Assembly (NCBI GenBank): GCA_046295175.1
Contig: JBKBNY010000017.1
Location: forward strand, 1-64,000
Source of the DNA: JALOLV01 sp046295175
GTDB lineage: Bacteria; Bacteroidota; Bacteroidia; Cytophagales; Spirosomataceae
Length of the DNA stretch: 64,000 nt
Reading direction: 5' to 3'
The notes beneath the pieces were generated by a model. That model searched no databases. It had not been told where the DNA came from and worked only from the letters and a program-made list of their open reading frames with translations. Positions 51,408 to 59,653 of this stretch are shown here, one piece after another. Each line of letters begins with the position of its first letter. The first letter of the stretch is position 1. The position numbers and the translations under genes are program-made.

Positions 51408-51974
51408 TTGACTACAACGACTACATACATTGATAAGCACGCTGACTTAGTCGAGCGTTGTAAACGAGGTGAGCGAAAAGCTCAATATGACCTGTATAAG
51501 CATTATTCAAAGGCAATGTTTAATGTTTGTATGCGGATACTGAACCACGTGGGTGAGGCAGAAGATGTGCTTCAAGAGGCGTTTATTGATGCTTTTGCAA
51601 AGATTGGCGATTTCAGACAGCAGTCCACGGTAGGGGTGTGGCTCAAGCAGATTGTGGTCAATAAAGCTATCAATCAATTGCGGACTCGCCGAGTACAATT
51701 TGTTGATATTGAAGAATTTAACGTTGGCGAAGGCGATTACGAGATTGAAGATAGGGTTTCGGTGAATAATGACGAGGAGGTACAGTACGAAGTTGAGCGA
51801 ATCAAACGTGCGGTTGAACAACTGCCCGAAGGTTACCGAGTGGTTTTGAGTCTTTATCTTTTTGAGGGATACGACCACGAAGAAGTTTCAAACATCCTCG
51901 GAATCAGCGAAACGACCTCAAGGACCCAATACATGAGGGCCAAAAAGCGATTATTGGAAATAATGAAGAATTGA
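51408..51974 (+). CDS. ECF-type RNA polymerase sigma factor
   Basis: The 188-residue protein has sigma region 2 (KAQYDLYKHYSKAMFNVCMR, EDVLQEAFIDAF) and region 4 (LPEGYRVVLSLYLFEGYDHE, VSNILGISETTSRTQYMRAK) and no region 1.1 or 3. It is an ECF sigma factor that controls a small set of genes. I use the TTG at 51408, the first start that does not cut into region 2. The next two genes (a membrane anti-sigma-like protein and an adhesin-like protein) begin 15 bp later and overlap each other, forming one operon. Confidence 0.9.
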   Translation: MTTTTTYIDKHADLVERCKRGERKAQYDLYKHYSKAMFNVCMRILNHVGEAEDVLQEAFIDAFAKIGDFRQQSTVGVWLKQIVVNKAINQLRTRRVQFVDIEEFNVGEGDYEIEDRVSVNNDEEVQYEVERIKRAVEQLPEGYRVVLSLYLFEGYDHEEVSNILGISETTSRTQYMRAKKRLLEIMKN

Positions 51975-51989
51975 CGAAAATAGTATATC

Positions 51990-52565
51990 ATGGAAAAACA
52001 TTTAGAGAGATTTGTTCGAGATAACAGAGAGGCTTTTGATAGCTACGAACCTTCAAATGACCTTTGGAAGCGAATGGAGCGTGAGTTGGATGCAAATCAA
52101 CCTGATAAAAAACGCTTAAATGGCAAGATTTTGCATCTGGGCGGCTGGCAGAAAGGACTCAAGATTGCGGCAAGTATTCTGATTGTGCTTTCGTTGAGTT
52201 ATTTGGCATATCAAAATTATGCGATAGAGATAATTGAAGAACACCCAGCCGAGTTTGCACTCAGCCCGACTTATGCTAAAGAATTGGCGAGTTATACATC
52301 AACGATTGGTGATAAAAGAGGTGAATTAGAGATTTTATTGAAAGAAGACCCCGACTTGGCTCAGCAGTTCGATGCAGAATTGAAAGCATTAGATGAAAAT
52401 TACCAGAGCTTACGTGCCGAATTACCCAAAAATCCTAATCAAGAGGATTTACTGAAAGCAATGGTGCAAAACCTCCAATGGCAAACGGATTTATTAAACC
52501 AACAGTTACATATTTTACAGAAAATTAAAGAATCAAAAAATGAAAAAGCAAAGATTATTATCTAA
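51990..52565 (+). CDS. Single-pass membrane protein, probable anti-sigma factor
   Basis: The 191-residue protein has a cytoplasmic N-terminal helical region (residues 1-50, including REAFDSYEPSNDLWKRM), one transmembrane helix (about 62-82) and a periplasmic helical tail with long coiled-coil character (about 110-191). Its position after an ECF sigma gene and this topology suggest a membrane anti-sigma factor, though no zinc-binding HxxxCxxC motif is present, so it may act differently. Its end overlaps the next gene by 26 bp. Confidence 0.75.
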   Translation: MEKHLERFVRDNREAFDSYEPSNDLWKRMERELDANQPDKKRLNGKILHLGGWQKGLKIAASILIVLSLSYLAYQNYAIEIIEEHPAEFALSPTYAKELASYTSTIGDKRGELEILLKEDPDLAQQFDAELKALDENYQSLRAELPKNPNQEDLLKAMVQNLQWQTDLLNQQLHILQKIKESKNEKAKIII

Positions 52566-53670
52566 GCAGCTCTACCCGGGGCGGCTCTGGATAAGCCTTT
52601 CGCTACTCTTAGTATCGAGTGGTAGGCTATTAGCTTATGATGTTGGTGGCGAATGCTACGGAAAAGAATGTATCGAAAAAAAGAAAAGTGTTACGTTTTC
52701 TTACTCGGTATCGCCGAGCGACAAAGTTTCTTTGAATAACCAGTTTGGAGACATCAAAGTAAACCACTGGGATAGAAACGAAGTGAAAGTTGATGTGGTG
52801 ATTACTGCTTTGGGGACATCATTAGAAAGAGCCGAAAATTATATGAGTACGGTTGATGTGCAGGGTAAAAAAGAAAATGGTGTTGTGAGTATCAAAACCC
52901 ATATTTCTAAAGAAGAATGCACCTACAATAATAATGTTTGGCGATGGGAGAAAGGCGAAGGCAAAGAGGATAAAAATTGTTTAAGGATTGATTATCAGGT
53001 CTATATGCCGAAAAGCAATGCCTTGGCTCTAAAGAATTCTTTCGGTAATACAACGATTCCGAGCTTTACGGCGAGTTTGATGATTGACCAGAATTACGGA
53101 ACACTCACGACCGAAGATATTCGCAATGCAAATGCCGATGTTGATGTTTCGTTCGGAAAAGCAATCATGCGAAACATGGCTGGCGGAAAACTCAAAGTTT
53201 CGTATAGCCAGCTTACCGCCGACCGTATCGACGATTTAGAATTTACGAATAGTTTTGGAAAACTGTATCTCAAAGAGGTTGGGGCAATCAATGCCAAAAT
53301 TAGTTATTCGAGCGGTACTATTGATAAACTAACAAAATCGGCAAAGATGAGATTAGAATTTTCGTCGGGGCTTAAATTTGGTTCGGTCGCACGTAGTGTC
53401 AAAGATTTAGAGATTTCGGCAAGTTATTCGCCGGTTGTTTTGGCATTTGAAAATGACACTTACGAATTCGACGTTAAGACCAACCACAGTAGTTTTAGTT
53501 ATCCGAAAGGAGAGACCATTTTATTCTCAAAAAATAGCGAAGACGAAGCCCGAAACGATAAAAAGTACCATTACAATCCATCGAAGGCTTTTGCAGGCAA
53601 AATCGGTAAAGGCTCGCCCACAACAAGAGTCGTGGTGAATTCGACATTCAGCAGTGTGAGTTTTAAATGA
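52540..53670 (+). CDS. Exported DUF4097-type beta-helix protein
   Basis: The 376-residue protein has an N-terminal signal peptide (basic start, then SLSLLLVSSGRLLAY, about residues 17-34) and a periplasmic body with the DUF4097 pattern of short repeated beta strands (VSLNNQFGDIKVNHW, LALKNSFGNTTIPSF, LEFTNSFGKLYLKEV). DUF4097 proteins are exported and often encoded in ECF sigma / anti-sigma operons, as here. It overlaps the end of the upstream gene by 26 bp, so translation is coupled. Confidence 0.85.
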   Translation: MKKQRLLSKQLYPGRLWISLSLLLVSSGRLLAYDVGGECYGKECIEKKKSVTFSYSVSPSDKVSLNNQFGDIKVNHWDRNEVKVDVVITALGTSLERAENYMSTVDVQGKKENGVVSIKTHISKEECTYNNNVWRWEKGEGKEDKNCLRIDYQVYMPKSNALALKNSFGNTTIPSFTASLMIDQNYGTLTTEDIRNANADVDVSFGKAIMRNMAGGKLKVSYSQLTADRIDDLEFTNSFGKLYLKEVGAINAKISYSSGTIDKLTKSAKMRLEFSSGLKFGSVARSVKDLEISASYSPVVLAFENDTYEFDVKTNHSSFSYPKGETILFSKNSEDEARNDKKYHYNPSKAFAGKIGKGSPTTRVVVNSTFSSVSFK

Positions 53671-53811
53671 CAAGTAATTGTGCAGAATTAATCGAATATT
53701 CCAAATTAATCGAATGTTGATTTAGCAGTATTGGCGGCCATTCGGTTGATTATTTTATTCAAAACTTATAAATTCGATTAATTCGTCGTTAAACTTATTA
53801 ATAAAGAGTAC

Positions 53812-53839
53812 AAGGTAGGAGGTTTCTTCTACCTTTTTT
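53812..53839 (+). terminator. Terminator of the ECF operon
   Basis: A 7-bp stem AAGGTAG / CTACCTT followed by TTTTTT, 142 bp after the DUF4097 stop. Confidence 0.65.
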
Positions 53840-53859
53840 ATTGGGTAGAAAGAAAACAG

Positions 53860-53888
53860 ACAAGCCCGCCAGATACTGGCGGGCTTGT
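53860..53888. repeat. REP-like palindrome
   Basis: A perfect 12-bp stem ACAAGCCCGCCA / TGGCGGGCTTGT with a 5-nt GATAC loop. No T tail follows, so it is not a terminator. It is much more GC-rich than its surroundings. Confidence 0.8.
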
Positions 53889-54330
53889 GCTAATATTGTG
53901 TCATGGAAAACAGGAAAGCTTGTTTTTTCAATATTATGTAGTAAAGAAAAAACCTTACCCGAAGCTTAATTAGATTGTCCCCTAAAGAAGCCTTCGGTAA
54001 TCATTATTAGAAAAAGCGTGCCGAAAATTTGCCGCCAAATCATAAAATTACTAAGCGGATACATTTTTATATGATTATTATTAAGCGGTATCACTTCATT
54101 TTAAGAATCCGGCAAACGATTAAAAAACTCATTTATTTTACCGAGATAATAGATAGAAAACATAACTCATTCATAATCAAAGCCTATTGTTTTTTGACTG
54201 AAAATACTTCAAATACTTCTTGACTTGTATTGTTAATTTTCGTACGTTCGATATACAGATACGCCAGTGAGGGAGTTCGCTGGTTTTGTTATCTAAAACA
54301 AAAATGTTTCACTTTTAAATATGTGAGTTT

Positions 54331-54690
54331 ATGAAAGTTAATGTGCATGCAGTCCACTTTGATGCTGACAACAGCTTGGTCGAATTTGTCAAACGTAAAT
54401 TAGAAAAATTAGAAACCTTTTATGACCGAATAACGAGTGCCGAAGTATTTTTGAAAACCGACAAAGGCGATAGCAACAAAATCCAAACAAAATTAATCGA
54501 AGTAAACATCAATGTGCCAGGGCAAACCCTCTTTGTGAAAGAAAAAGGTAAAACATTTGAAGAAGCCACCGATATAGCGATGGATGCCCTTAAAAGTCAA
54601 ATCAAAAAATTTAAAGACAAGAAAAACGAAATCGAACATAAAAAACCCGAAATGGCGGTAGTTGAAGAAGAAGAAGAGGTTTTTGAATAA
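54331..54690 (+). CDS. hpf: Ribosome hibernation-promoting factor (HPF/RaiA family, short form)
   Basis: The 119-residue protein is the single-domain RaiA/HPF type: MKVNVHAVHFDADNSLVEFV, then VKRKLEKLETFYDRITSAEV, the conserved LFVKEKGKTFEEATDIAMDALKSQ helix, and an acidic tail (VEEEEEVFE) after the core. It binds the 30S subunit in slow growth. It is monocistronic, with a GC-containing hairpin in the leader and a terminator after it. Confidence 0.9.
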   Translation: MKVNVHAVHFDADNSLVEFVKRKLEKLETFYDRITSAEVFLKTDKGDSNKIQTKLIEVNINVPGQTLFVKEKGKTFEEATDIAMDALKSQIKKFKDKKNEIEHKKPEMAVVEEEEEVFE

Positions 54691-54716
54691 CAGTACAAAT
54701 CATTGTGCAAACAAAA

Positions 54717-54752
54717 AATCCCAAGTGAGTTAAATCGCTTGGGATTCTTTTT
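54717..54752. terminator. Bidirectional terminator after hpf
   Basis: A 12-bp stem AATCCCAAGTGA / TCGCTTGGGATT with one wobble pair and a T tail on the plus strand; it also overlaps the stop codon of the next, convergent gene. Confidence 0.8.
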
Positions 54753-55482
54753 ATTCAATAACGCCAATTGGATGTAGGTTGTTATCTCGCCAAATATCCT
54801 CTGCGGTAATCATCCCGGGAGTATTGTTAAGTTTGATTCCAGCCGAATTGTAAGCATGATATACCAATTCGGTACAAACAAACGGTGGTTTTGGGCTTAA
54901 ATAATAGTTTGTATTTAACTTTTGGATTAAAGCTGGCATTTTACGCATCAATGCCCTAAATGCCCAACGTGCAAGGTCCATGTTATCAAATGGCGTATTG
55001 ATATGTGAAATCACGAAGTTAAAAATGGTATTTAGCTGGTCAATATTCGCCGATTTATCTATGAAATTCTCATGCCTTGTTACCAAGATATGTCCGTCAT
55101 AGCCTTTCTTTTCTTCATAGTTTTTGGTTGCTAATTCTAATGGAATAATCCTTACGCCAACTCCGATACTCTCAATCAAAAAGTAATTTGGAGCATTGAG
55201 TTTATTTTTTAGGTTAGAATTATTGAGCGGCAATTCAGGATTTTCTAATTTTAAGACCATTCCAACATGGTTCCAAATTGTACGGTATTCACCTTGCTTT
55301 GGTGTAACATACTTGATTCGCCACGATAGGTGAGAGTTGCCAGAAAATAATAAAATATCGCCTGTTTGGAGGTGTTTTTGATAATCTGTTGGCTTTATTT
55401 TAGGTTTTAGACAATCGTCACAAACATATTTTTTTAATTCTTCAAAATCTTTGAAGTCCTTTTTGGGTGTTACATTTAACAT
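54751..55482 (-). CDS. Permuted papain-like hydrolase (YiiX/YaeF family)
   Basis: The 243-residue protein has the permuted NlpC/P60-like arrangement: the His in TIWNHVGMVL comes first (about residue 75), and the Cys in PPFVCTELVYHAYNSAG later (about 208). The start has HLQTGDILLFSGNSHLSW, typical for the family. No signal peptide is present, so it probably acts in the cytoplasm as an amidase or acyltransferase. The substrate is unknown. Confidence 0.8.
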   Translation of the reverse strand: MLNVTPKKDFKDFEELKKYVCDDCLKPKIKPTDYQKHLQTGDILLFSGNSHLSWRIKYVTPKQGEYRTIWNHVGMVLKLENPELPLNNSNLKNKLNAPNYFLIESIGVGVRIIPLELATKNYEEKKGYDGHILVTRHENFIDKSANIDQLNTIFNFVISHINTPFDNMDLARWAFRALMRKMPALIQKLNTNYYLSPKPPFVCTELVYHAYNSAGIKLNNTPGMITAEDIWRDNNLHPIGVIE

Positions 55483-55575
55483 AACTTTAAGCTTACAGGT
55501 AAAGAAAACAGCAATTAAAATCGGGTTGTTCTATCTAAAATCCGTATTTTAGCCACGAATTTCAGCAAAACCTTC

Positions 55576-57447
55576 ATGCAGAGGCAAGTTTTATTTCTTT
55601 TTTTGATTTTACGGTCTTTACTAAATCCAACAATTGCCCAAAAAAGCGATAGAGTCTATGTTTTGCACAAGGGTTATTCACAAGTAAATATAGACAGAGG
55701 AGTTTTCTACATCGAAGATTCTACAAATAAAGCAGATTTTTTTACAATAAAACAACTTTATAAATCTGGCAAGTCTAATATTATTAATGACCGTGAATTG
55801 AATTTTGGACGAAAACGCTATAATTATTGGATGATTTTTGGTTTAGAGAACCAAAATCCGTCAGAATACGGTTTGTCGTCGCTTCGTATCGAAGAGCCTT
55901 TTATTGACCTGTCAGAGTGCTACATTGTTGATGCGAAAGACTCGCTTGTATATAGCGGAAAAACTGGTAGGCAAATACCAACTCATAAGATGTCGGTCAA
56001 GAGTCGAATGTCCACATTTTCGTTTGATTTGAGACAAGGTAACTACACCATTTATCTCAAAATCACCAATAGATTTTCAAATTATAAACTCCGAACCCCC
56101 ACAACGATTTATAGCGACGATGCACTTTATAGTACCGAAGAACAAGAAAGAGTTTTTTATAGTTTATTTTTAGGAATGACCGTCTTCGTGATTGTCATGT
56201 CGTTGATGTTGTTTGTGTTCTTCAAAGAGAAAATTTATCTTTTTTATAGCCTCACATCATTCTCAATGTTGGCTTTGTATCTGCTCATTGAAAATTATTG
56301 GCAGAAAATCCCATTTACAGATTTTTACACCAATTGGCGAGAAATAACCATCGCCTTTTGCATGGTTTTGATATGTTATATACAATTCTCACTCAGATAT
56401 TTATCAGTAAAGCGTTATTCAAAATCATGGCAGATAAACTTCGGAAGATACCTTTCAATCTTGATTGCGATTAATATAATTGCCTTGATTCTACCGATTG
56501 AAGAACCCAATTGGGTGAAATTCTTACAAGAATTTGACTCTTTCTTGGCTCTATCGGGTATTTTTATTGTCTATGTTTATCTTTTTAATGCTCTCCGGAA
56601 CAGGTTTACACCAGCTTATTTTTTCATTGTTGGCAATTTCCCGTTGGCGATTGTAGCCATAATTGATAGCGTTGTGGTTGAAATCGTTTCTATGAATGTC
56701 AGAGTCGAAAAAATCGGATATTATGCCATATTATTTGAGGTTTTTGTACTGATGCTTGGTATAGTTTATCGGTTTAGGGTTTTTGCTGAAGAAAAGACAT
56801 TGCTCCAAAAATCAATTAATGAGCAACAGCGAAATAATTATGAAACACAACTACAAATCCAAGAAAGAGAGCGTAGCCGCATTGCCAGAAGTCTTCATGA
56901 TAGTGTTGGGGCGATTTTGTCGAGTGTTAAAATGAATTTCGATTTGATGAAAGACAAAAAAGAGGTCAGAGAAGACGAAACTTTTCGAAATTCGTATGCG
57001 ATGCTCGGCGAAGCGATTCGTGAAGTACGTAGAGTTTCGCACGATATTATGCCGTCTGTTTTGGTACGATACGGTTTAGAATCCGCCGTAAAACAGATTT
57101 ATGAGAAAGTTCAAAAACCCGAAATTACGATTTATACCGATGGCCTCGATGACCGATTTGATTTACAACAAGAATTGACTGTTTACCGAATCGTGCAAGA
57201 ATTAATGTCGAATGTGATGCGTCATGCCGATGCTACCGAGGCTTCAATAATTTTGATTCGAAATGGTAACGAATTGATAATCAAGGTTATAGATAACGGC
57301 AAAGGATTTGACCAATCTCATAAAAAAGATGGCATGGGTCTCGAAAACATCCGTTCGAGAGTTAAGTACTTAGATGGCAAATTAGATATTACTTCAACAC
57401 AGAACAAAGGTACTACCGTTGTAGTAATGGCAAATGTAAAAGAATAA
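55576..57447 (+). CDS. Sensor histidine kinase with 7TMR-DISM input domain
   Basis: A signal peptide (residues 1-20) is followed by a 7TMR-DISMED2 extracellular domain (about 35-175), seven membrane helices (about 190-400), a HisKA_3 dimerisation domain (ERSRIARSLHDSVGAILSSV, phosphoacceptor His near 440) and a HATPase_c domain with VQELMSNVMRHA (N box) and DNGKGFDQSHKKDGMGLENI (G boxes). DISMED2 domains are thought to bind carbohydrates. No response-regulator gene is adjacent, so its partner is elsewhere. Confidence 0.92.
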   Translation: MQRQVLFLFLILRSLLNPTIAQKSDRVYVLHKGYSQVNIDRGVFYIEDSTNKADFFTIKQLYKSGKSNIINDRELNFGRKRYNYWMIFGLENQNPSEYGLSSLRIEEPFIDLSECYIVDAKDSLVYSGKTGRQIPTHKMSVKSRMSTFSFDLRQGNYTIYLKITNRFSNYKLRTPTTIYSDDALYSTEEQERVFYSLFLGMTVFVIVMSLMLFVFFKEKIYLFYSLTSFSMLALYLLIENYWQKIPFTDFYTNWREITIAFCMVLICYIQFSLRYLSVKRYSKSWQINFGRYLSILIAINIIALILPIEEPNWVKFLQEFDSFLALSGIFIVYVYLFNALRNRFTPAYFFIVGNFPLAIVAIIDSVVVEIVSMNVRVEKIGYYAILFEVFVLMLGIVYRFRVFAEEKTLLQKSINEQQRNNYETQLQIQERERSRIARSLHDSVGAILSSVKMNFDLMKDKKEVREDETFRNSYAMLGEAIREVRRVSHDIMPSVLVRYGLESAVKQIYEKVQKPEITIYTDGLDDRFDLQQELTVYRIVQELMSNVMRHADATEASIILIRNGNELIIKVIDNGKGFDQSHKKDGMGLENIRSRVKYLDGKLDITSTQNKGTTVVVMANVKE

Positions 57448-57455
57448 AGAACTTG

Positions 57456-57488
57456 ACTCATGGGATGACTTCGGGTCATCCCATGAGT
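57456..57488. repeat. Palindrome between convergent genes
   Basis: A 14-bp stem ACTCATGGGATGAC / GTCATCCCATGAGT with a TTCGG loop, and no T tail on either strand. It lies between the sensor kinase and the hydrolase and may end both transcripts. Confidence 0.75.
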
Positions 57489-57497
57489 GTCATAATT

Positions 57498-58373
57498 CTA
57501 CTTTGCCAATTCAACAATCATATCTTTTATAACTTTCGGATTTTTCTTTAATACCAAATGCCCGATTCCTTTTTGTGTATTTAGGCTCTTGACGACTTCT
57601 TTATTGAGCAAATCCATTGCTTTTGTGGCATTTGTATAGTAAATTAAGTCGTCGGTATCTCCATGAATAAACCTAACTTCTCCCTCTATTTTACCCCAAT
57701 GTGGCTCAATTTCTTTTAGAACATCAAAATGCCCGATTTTCTCTAACGAAGACAAACGTGCCAATTCGGGTACAAGCGGAGCCAAACTTGGCTTGAGGCA
57801 CCATCGTGCAATTGACGGAACGTATTCTTCACCAGCAATCAACGATGCCGAGCAAAGCAGCGTTTTTCGTACAGTTTTGGGGTTTTGCATTGCCAATGCC
57901 GCCGCTACCGTACCTCCGTACGAAAAACCCACAACAGTGATTTTACGATTTTTATATCGCTCAATAATTGGTTTCATCAACTCGGATTGCTTCCATGCCG
58001 AGACTTCGATATTGCCAAAATCCGAACCTCCATAGCCTGGGCGGTCGATGGCAACAAGAGCGGTATGTTTTAAAAGATTGGTATCTGTCAAGAATGGGTA
58101 TTGGAAAAATTCTCTCAACGTATTCGGTGAACCGTGCAGCAGAATGGTTATTGGTAAATCATCATTGCCAACTTCTACTGAGCGAATATTCCGACCATTT
58201 ATTTTGTCATTGAAGACTTTATGAGGTAGGTGATTTAGCTTATTTTTTAGTTCTGAATCTGTATAACTCCACGCAAGATTTTTGACCGAAATCAATAAAA
58301 TGATAAGTAAAATCAAGATTGAAAAAATAATAATAAACACAGTTTTTATAATTTTTTGTAGTAAGTTTTGCAT
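57498..58373 (-). CDS. Membrane-anchored alpha/beta hydrolase
   Basis: I start at MQNLLQKIIKTVFI (58373), which places a single N-terminal membrane helix (about residues 8-30). The alpha/beta-hydrolase core has HGSPNTLREF (oxyanion hole), VVGFSYGGTVAAALAMQNP with the GxSxG nucleophile, and VRFIHGDTDDLIYYTNATKA with the acidic residue, ending with GIGHLVLKKNP, which supplies His. It is likely a periplasm-facing or membrane-associated esterase; the substrate is unknown. Confidence 0.85.
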   Translation of the reverse strand: MQNLLQKIIKTVFIIIFSILILLIILLISVKNLAWSYTDSELKNKLNHLPHKVFNDKINGRNIRSVEVGNDDLPITILLHGSPNTLREFFQYPFLTDTNLLKHTALVAIDRPGYGGSDFGNIEVSAWKQSELMKPIIERYKNRKITVVGFSYGGTVAAALAMQNPKTVRKTLLCSASLIAGEEYVPSIARWCLKPSLAPLVPELARLSSLEKIGHFDVLKEIEPHWGKIEGEVRFIHGDTDDLIYYTNATKAMDLLNKEVVKSLNTQKGIGHLVLKKNPKVIKDMIVELAK

Positions 58374-58421
58374 TTGAATAAGAAATATAAAATCTCTATC
58401 CAATATTAAAGATTTTTGAAC

Positions 58422-58429
58422 TAACTTTG
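58422..58429 (+). promoter_or_regulatory. -7 element (TAACTTTG) of carA
   Basis: TAACTTTG matches TAnnTTTG; the start codon of carA follows 43 bp later. Confidence 0.5.
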
Positions 58430-58472
58430 TTCTCCGATAATCAATTTAATCGGAAACTCCAATACCCCTTCG

Positions 58473-59573
58473 ATGAATCAATCACCTCAGAACGCACTCC
58501 TCCTCCTCGAAGACGGAACGTATTTCAAAGGAAAAGCACTTGGTAAAATCGGCACTTCGGCTGGCGAAGTCTGCTTTAACACAGGTATGACTGGCTACCA
58601 AGAGATTTACACCGACCCTTCGTATTTTGGCCAAGTAATCGTCAATACAACCTCACATATCGGTAATTACGGTGTGGTTTTGCACGATGAAGAGGAATCT
58701 AAAAGCGTAAAAATCAGTGGCATGGTTTGTAATGCCTATGCAAATCATTATTATTCACGTGCTACGGCAAGTTTTTCACTCCAAGAGTATTTTGAGAGGT
58801 CAAATATCGTAGGAATTTGCGATGTAGATACTCGCCAGATTGTTCGTCATATCCGCAATGCGGGAGCCATGAACTGCATCATTTCTTCGGAGATTCTCGA
58901 CCCAGAAGAATTGATGGTTGAGCTTAAAAAATGCCCTTCGATGGATGGCCTTGAGTTATCGTCGGTTGTGAGTACAAACGAAAGCTATTTTATGGGTAGC
59001 GAAGACGCTAAATTTAAAGTGGCTGTGCTTGACTTTGGCGTGAAAAAGAGCATCTTGACAAACTTTACCGAAAGGGGGTGCTACTGCAAGGTTTTTCCTG
59101 CAAAAACTTCTTTTGCCGAGATACAAGCGTGGAATCCTGACGGGTACTTCTTGTCAAATGGCCCAGGTGACCCATCGGCGATGCCTTATGCAGTTGAAAC
59201 AATCAAGCAAGTTTTAGCAGCGGGCAAGCCAGTTTTCGGAATCTGTCTCGGACACCAACTTTTGGCACTTTCGAGCGGAATTGAAACTTACAAAATGCAC
59301 AATGGACACCGTGGGTTGAACCATCCTGTTAAAAACCTAAAAACAGGTATGAGCGAAGTCACTTCTCAAAACCACGGTTTTGCAGTAAAACCAGACCAAG
59401 TTCGTTCGTTTGATAATATCGAATTGACCCATATCAACCTCAACGATAACACCATTGAGGGAATCAAAAGAAAAGACATTCCAGCGTTTTCGGTGCAGTA
59501 TCACCCAGAGGCATCTCCGGGGCCGCACGATTCACGCTACCTTTTTGATGATTTTGTGAATATGCTTTCATAA
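58473..59573 (+). CDS. carA: Carbamoyl-phosphate synthase small subunit
   Basis: The 366-residue protein matches CarA: an N-terminal domain with ALLLLEDGTYFKGKALG and FNTGMTGYQEIYTDPSY, and a class I glutaminase with LSNGPGDPSAMP, FGICLGHQLLALSSG (catalytic Cys) and VQYHPEASPGPHDS (His/Glu). It supplies ammonia from glutamine for carbamoyl phosphate in pyrimidine and arginine synthesis. carB is not adjacent. Confidence 0.97.
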   Translation: MNQSPQNALLLLEDGTYFKGKALGKIGTSAGEVCFNTGMTGYQEIYTDPSYFGQVIVNTTSHIGNYGVVLHDEEESKSVKISGMVCNAYANHYYSRATASFSLQEYFERSNIVGICDVDTRQIVRHIRNAGAMNCIISSEILDPEELMVELKKCPSMDGLELSSVVSTNESYFMGSEDAKFKVAVLDFGVKKSILTNFTERGCYCKVFPAKTSFAEIQAWNPDGYFLSNGPGDPSAMPYAVETIKQVLAAGKPVFGICLGHQLLALSSGIETYKMHNGHRGLNHPVKNLKTGMSEVTSQNHGFAVKPDQVRSFDNIELTHINLNDNTIEGIKRKDIPAFSVQYHPEASPGPHDSRYLFDDFVNMLS

Positions 59574-59578
59574 AACAA

Positions 59579-59611
59579 AACCCTGACAGCGTTCAAAACG
59601 CTGTCAGGGTT
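59579..59611. terminator. Bidirectional palindromic terminator between carA and murE
   Basis: A perfect 15-bp stem AACCCTGACAGCGTT / AACGCTGTCAGGGTT with a 3-nt loop, between convergent genes. It has weak A/T tails on both sides and is GC-rich compared with its surroundings, so it may also be a REP-type element. Confidence 0.75.
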
Positions 59612-59653
59612 AAAATATTACCTTCTGAATCACTGTTGAGGACTGATTTATTC

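Larger units (their letters stand above)
53671..54330. other. Intergenic region with terminators and dispersed repeats
   Basis: Contents are a terminator (53812), a REP-like palindrome (53860), two related motifs TTACTAAGCGGATA and TTATTAAGCGGTAT (54048-54090), and a GC-containing stem (CCAGTGA / TCGCTGG, 54264-54283) followed by TTTTGTT just before hpf. A 64-codon frame at 54029 looks like a random AT-rich ORF and I do not support it. Confidence 0.6.

Noticed and set aside
54029..54223. A 64-codon frame in the intergenic region before hpf
   Set aside because: The composition (Ile, Lys, Tyr, Phe) is that of translated AT-rich DNA, and it overlaps dispersed motifs.
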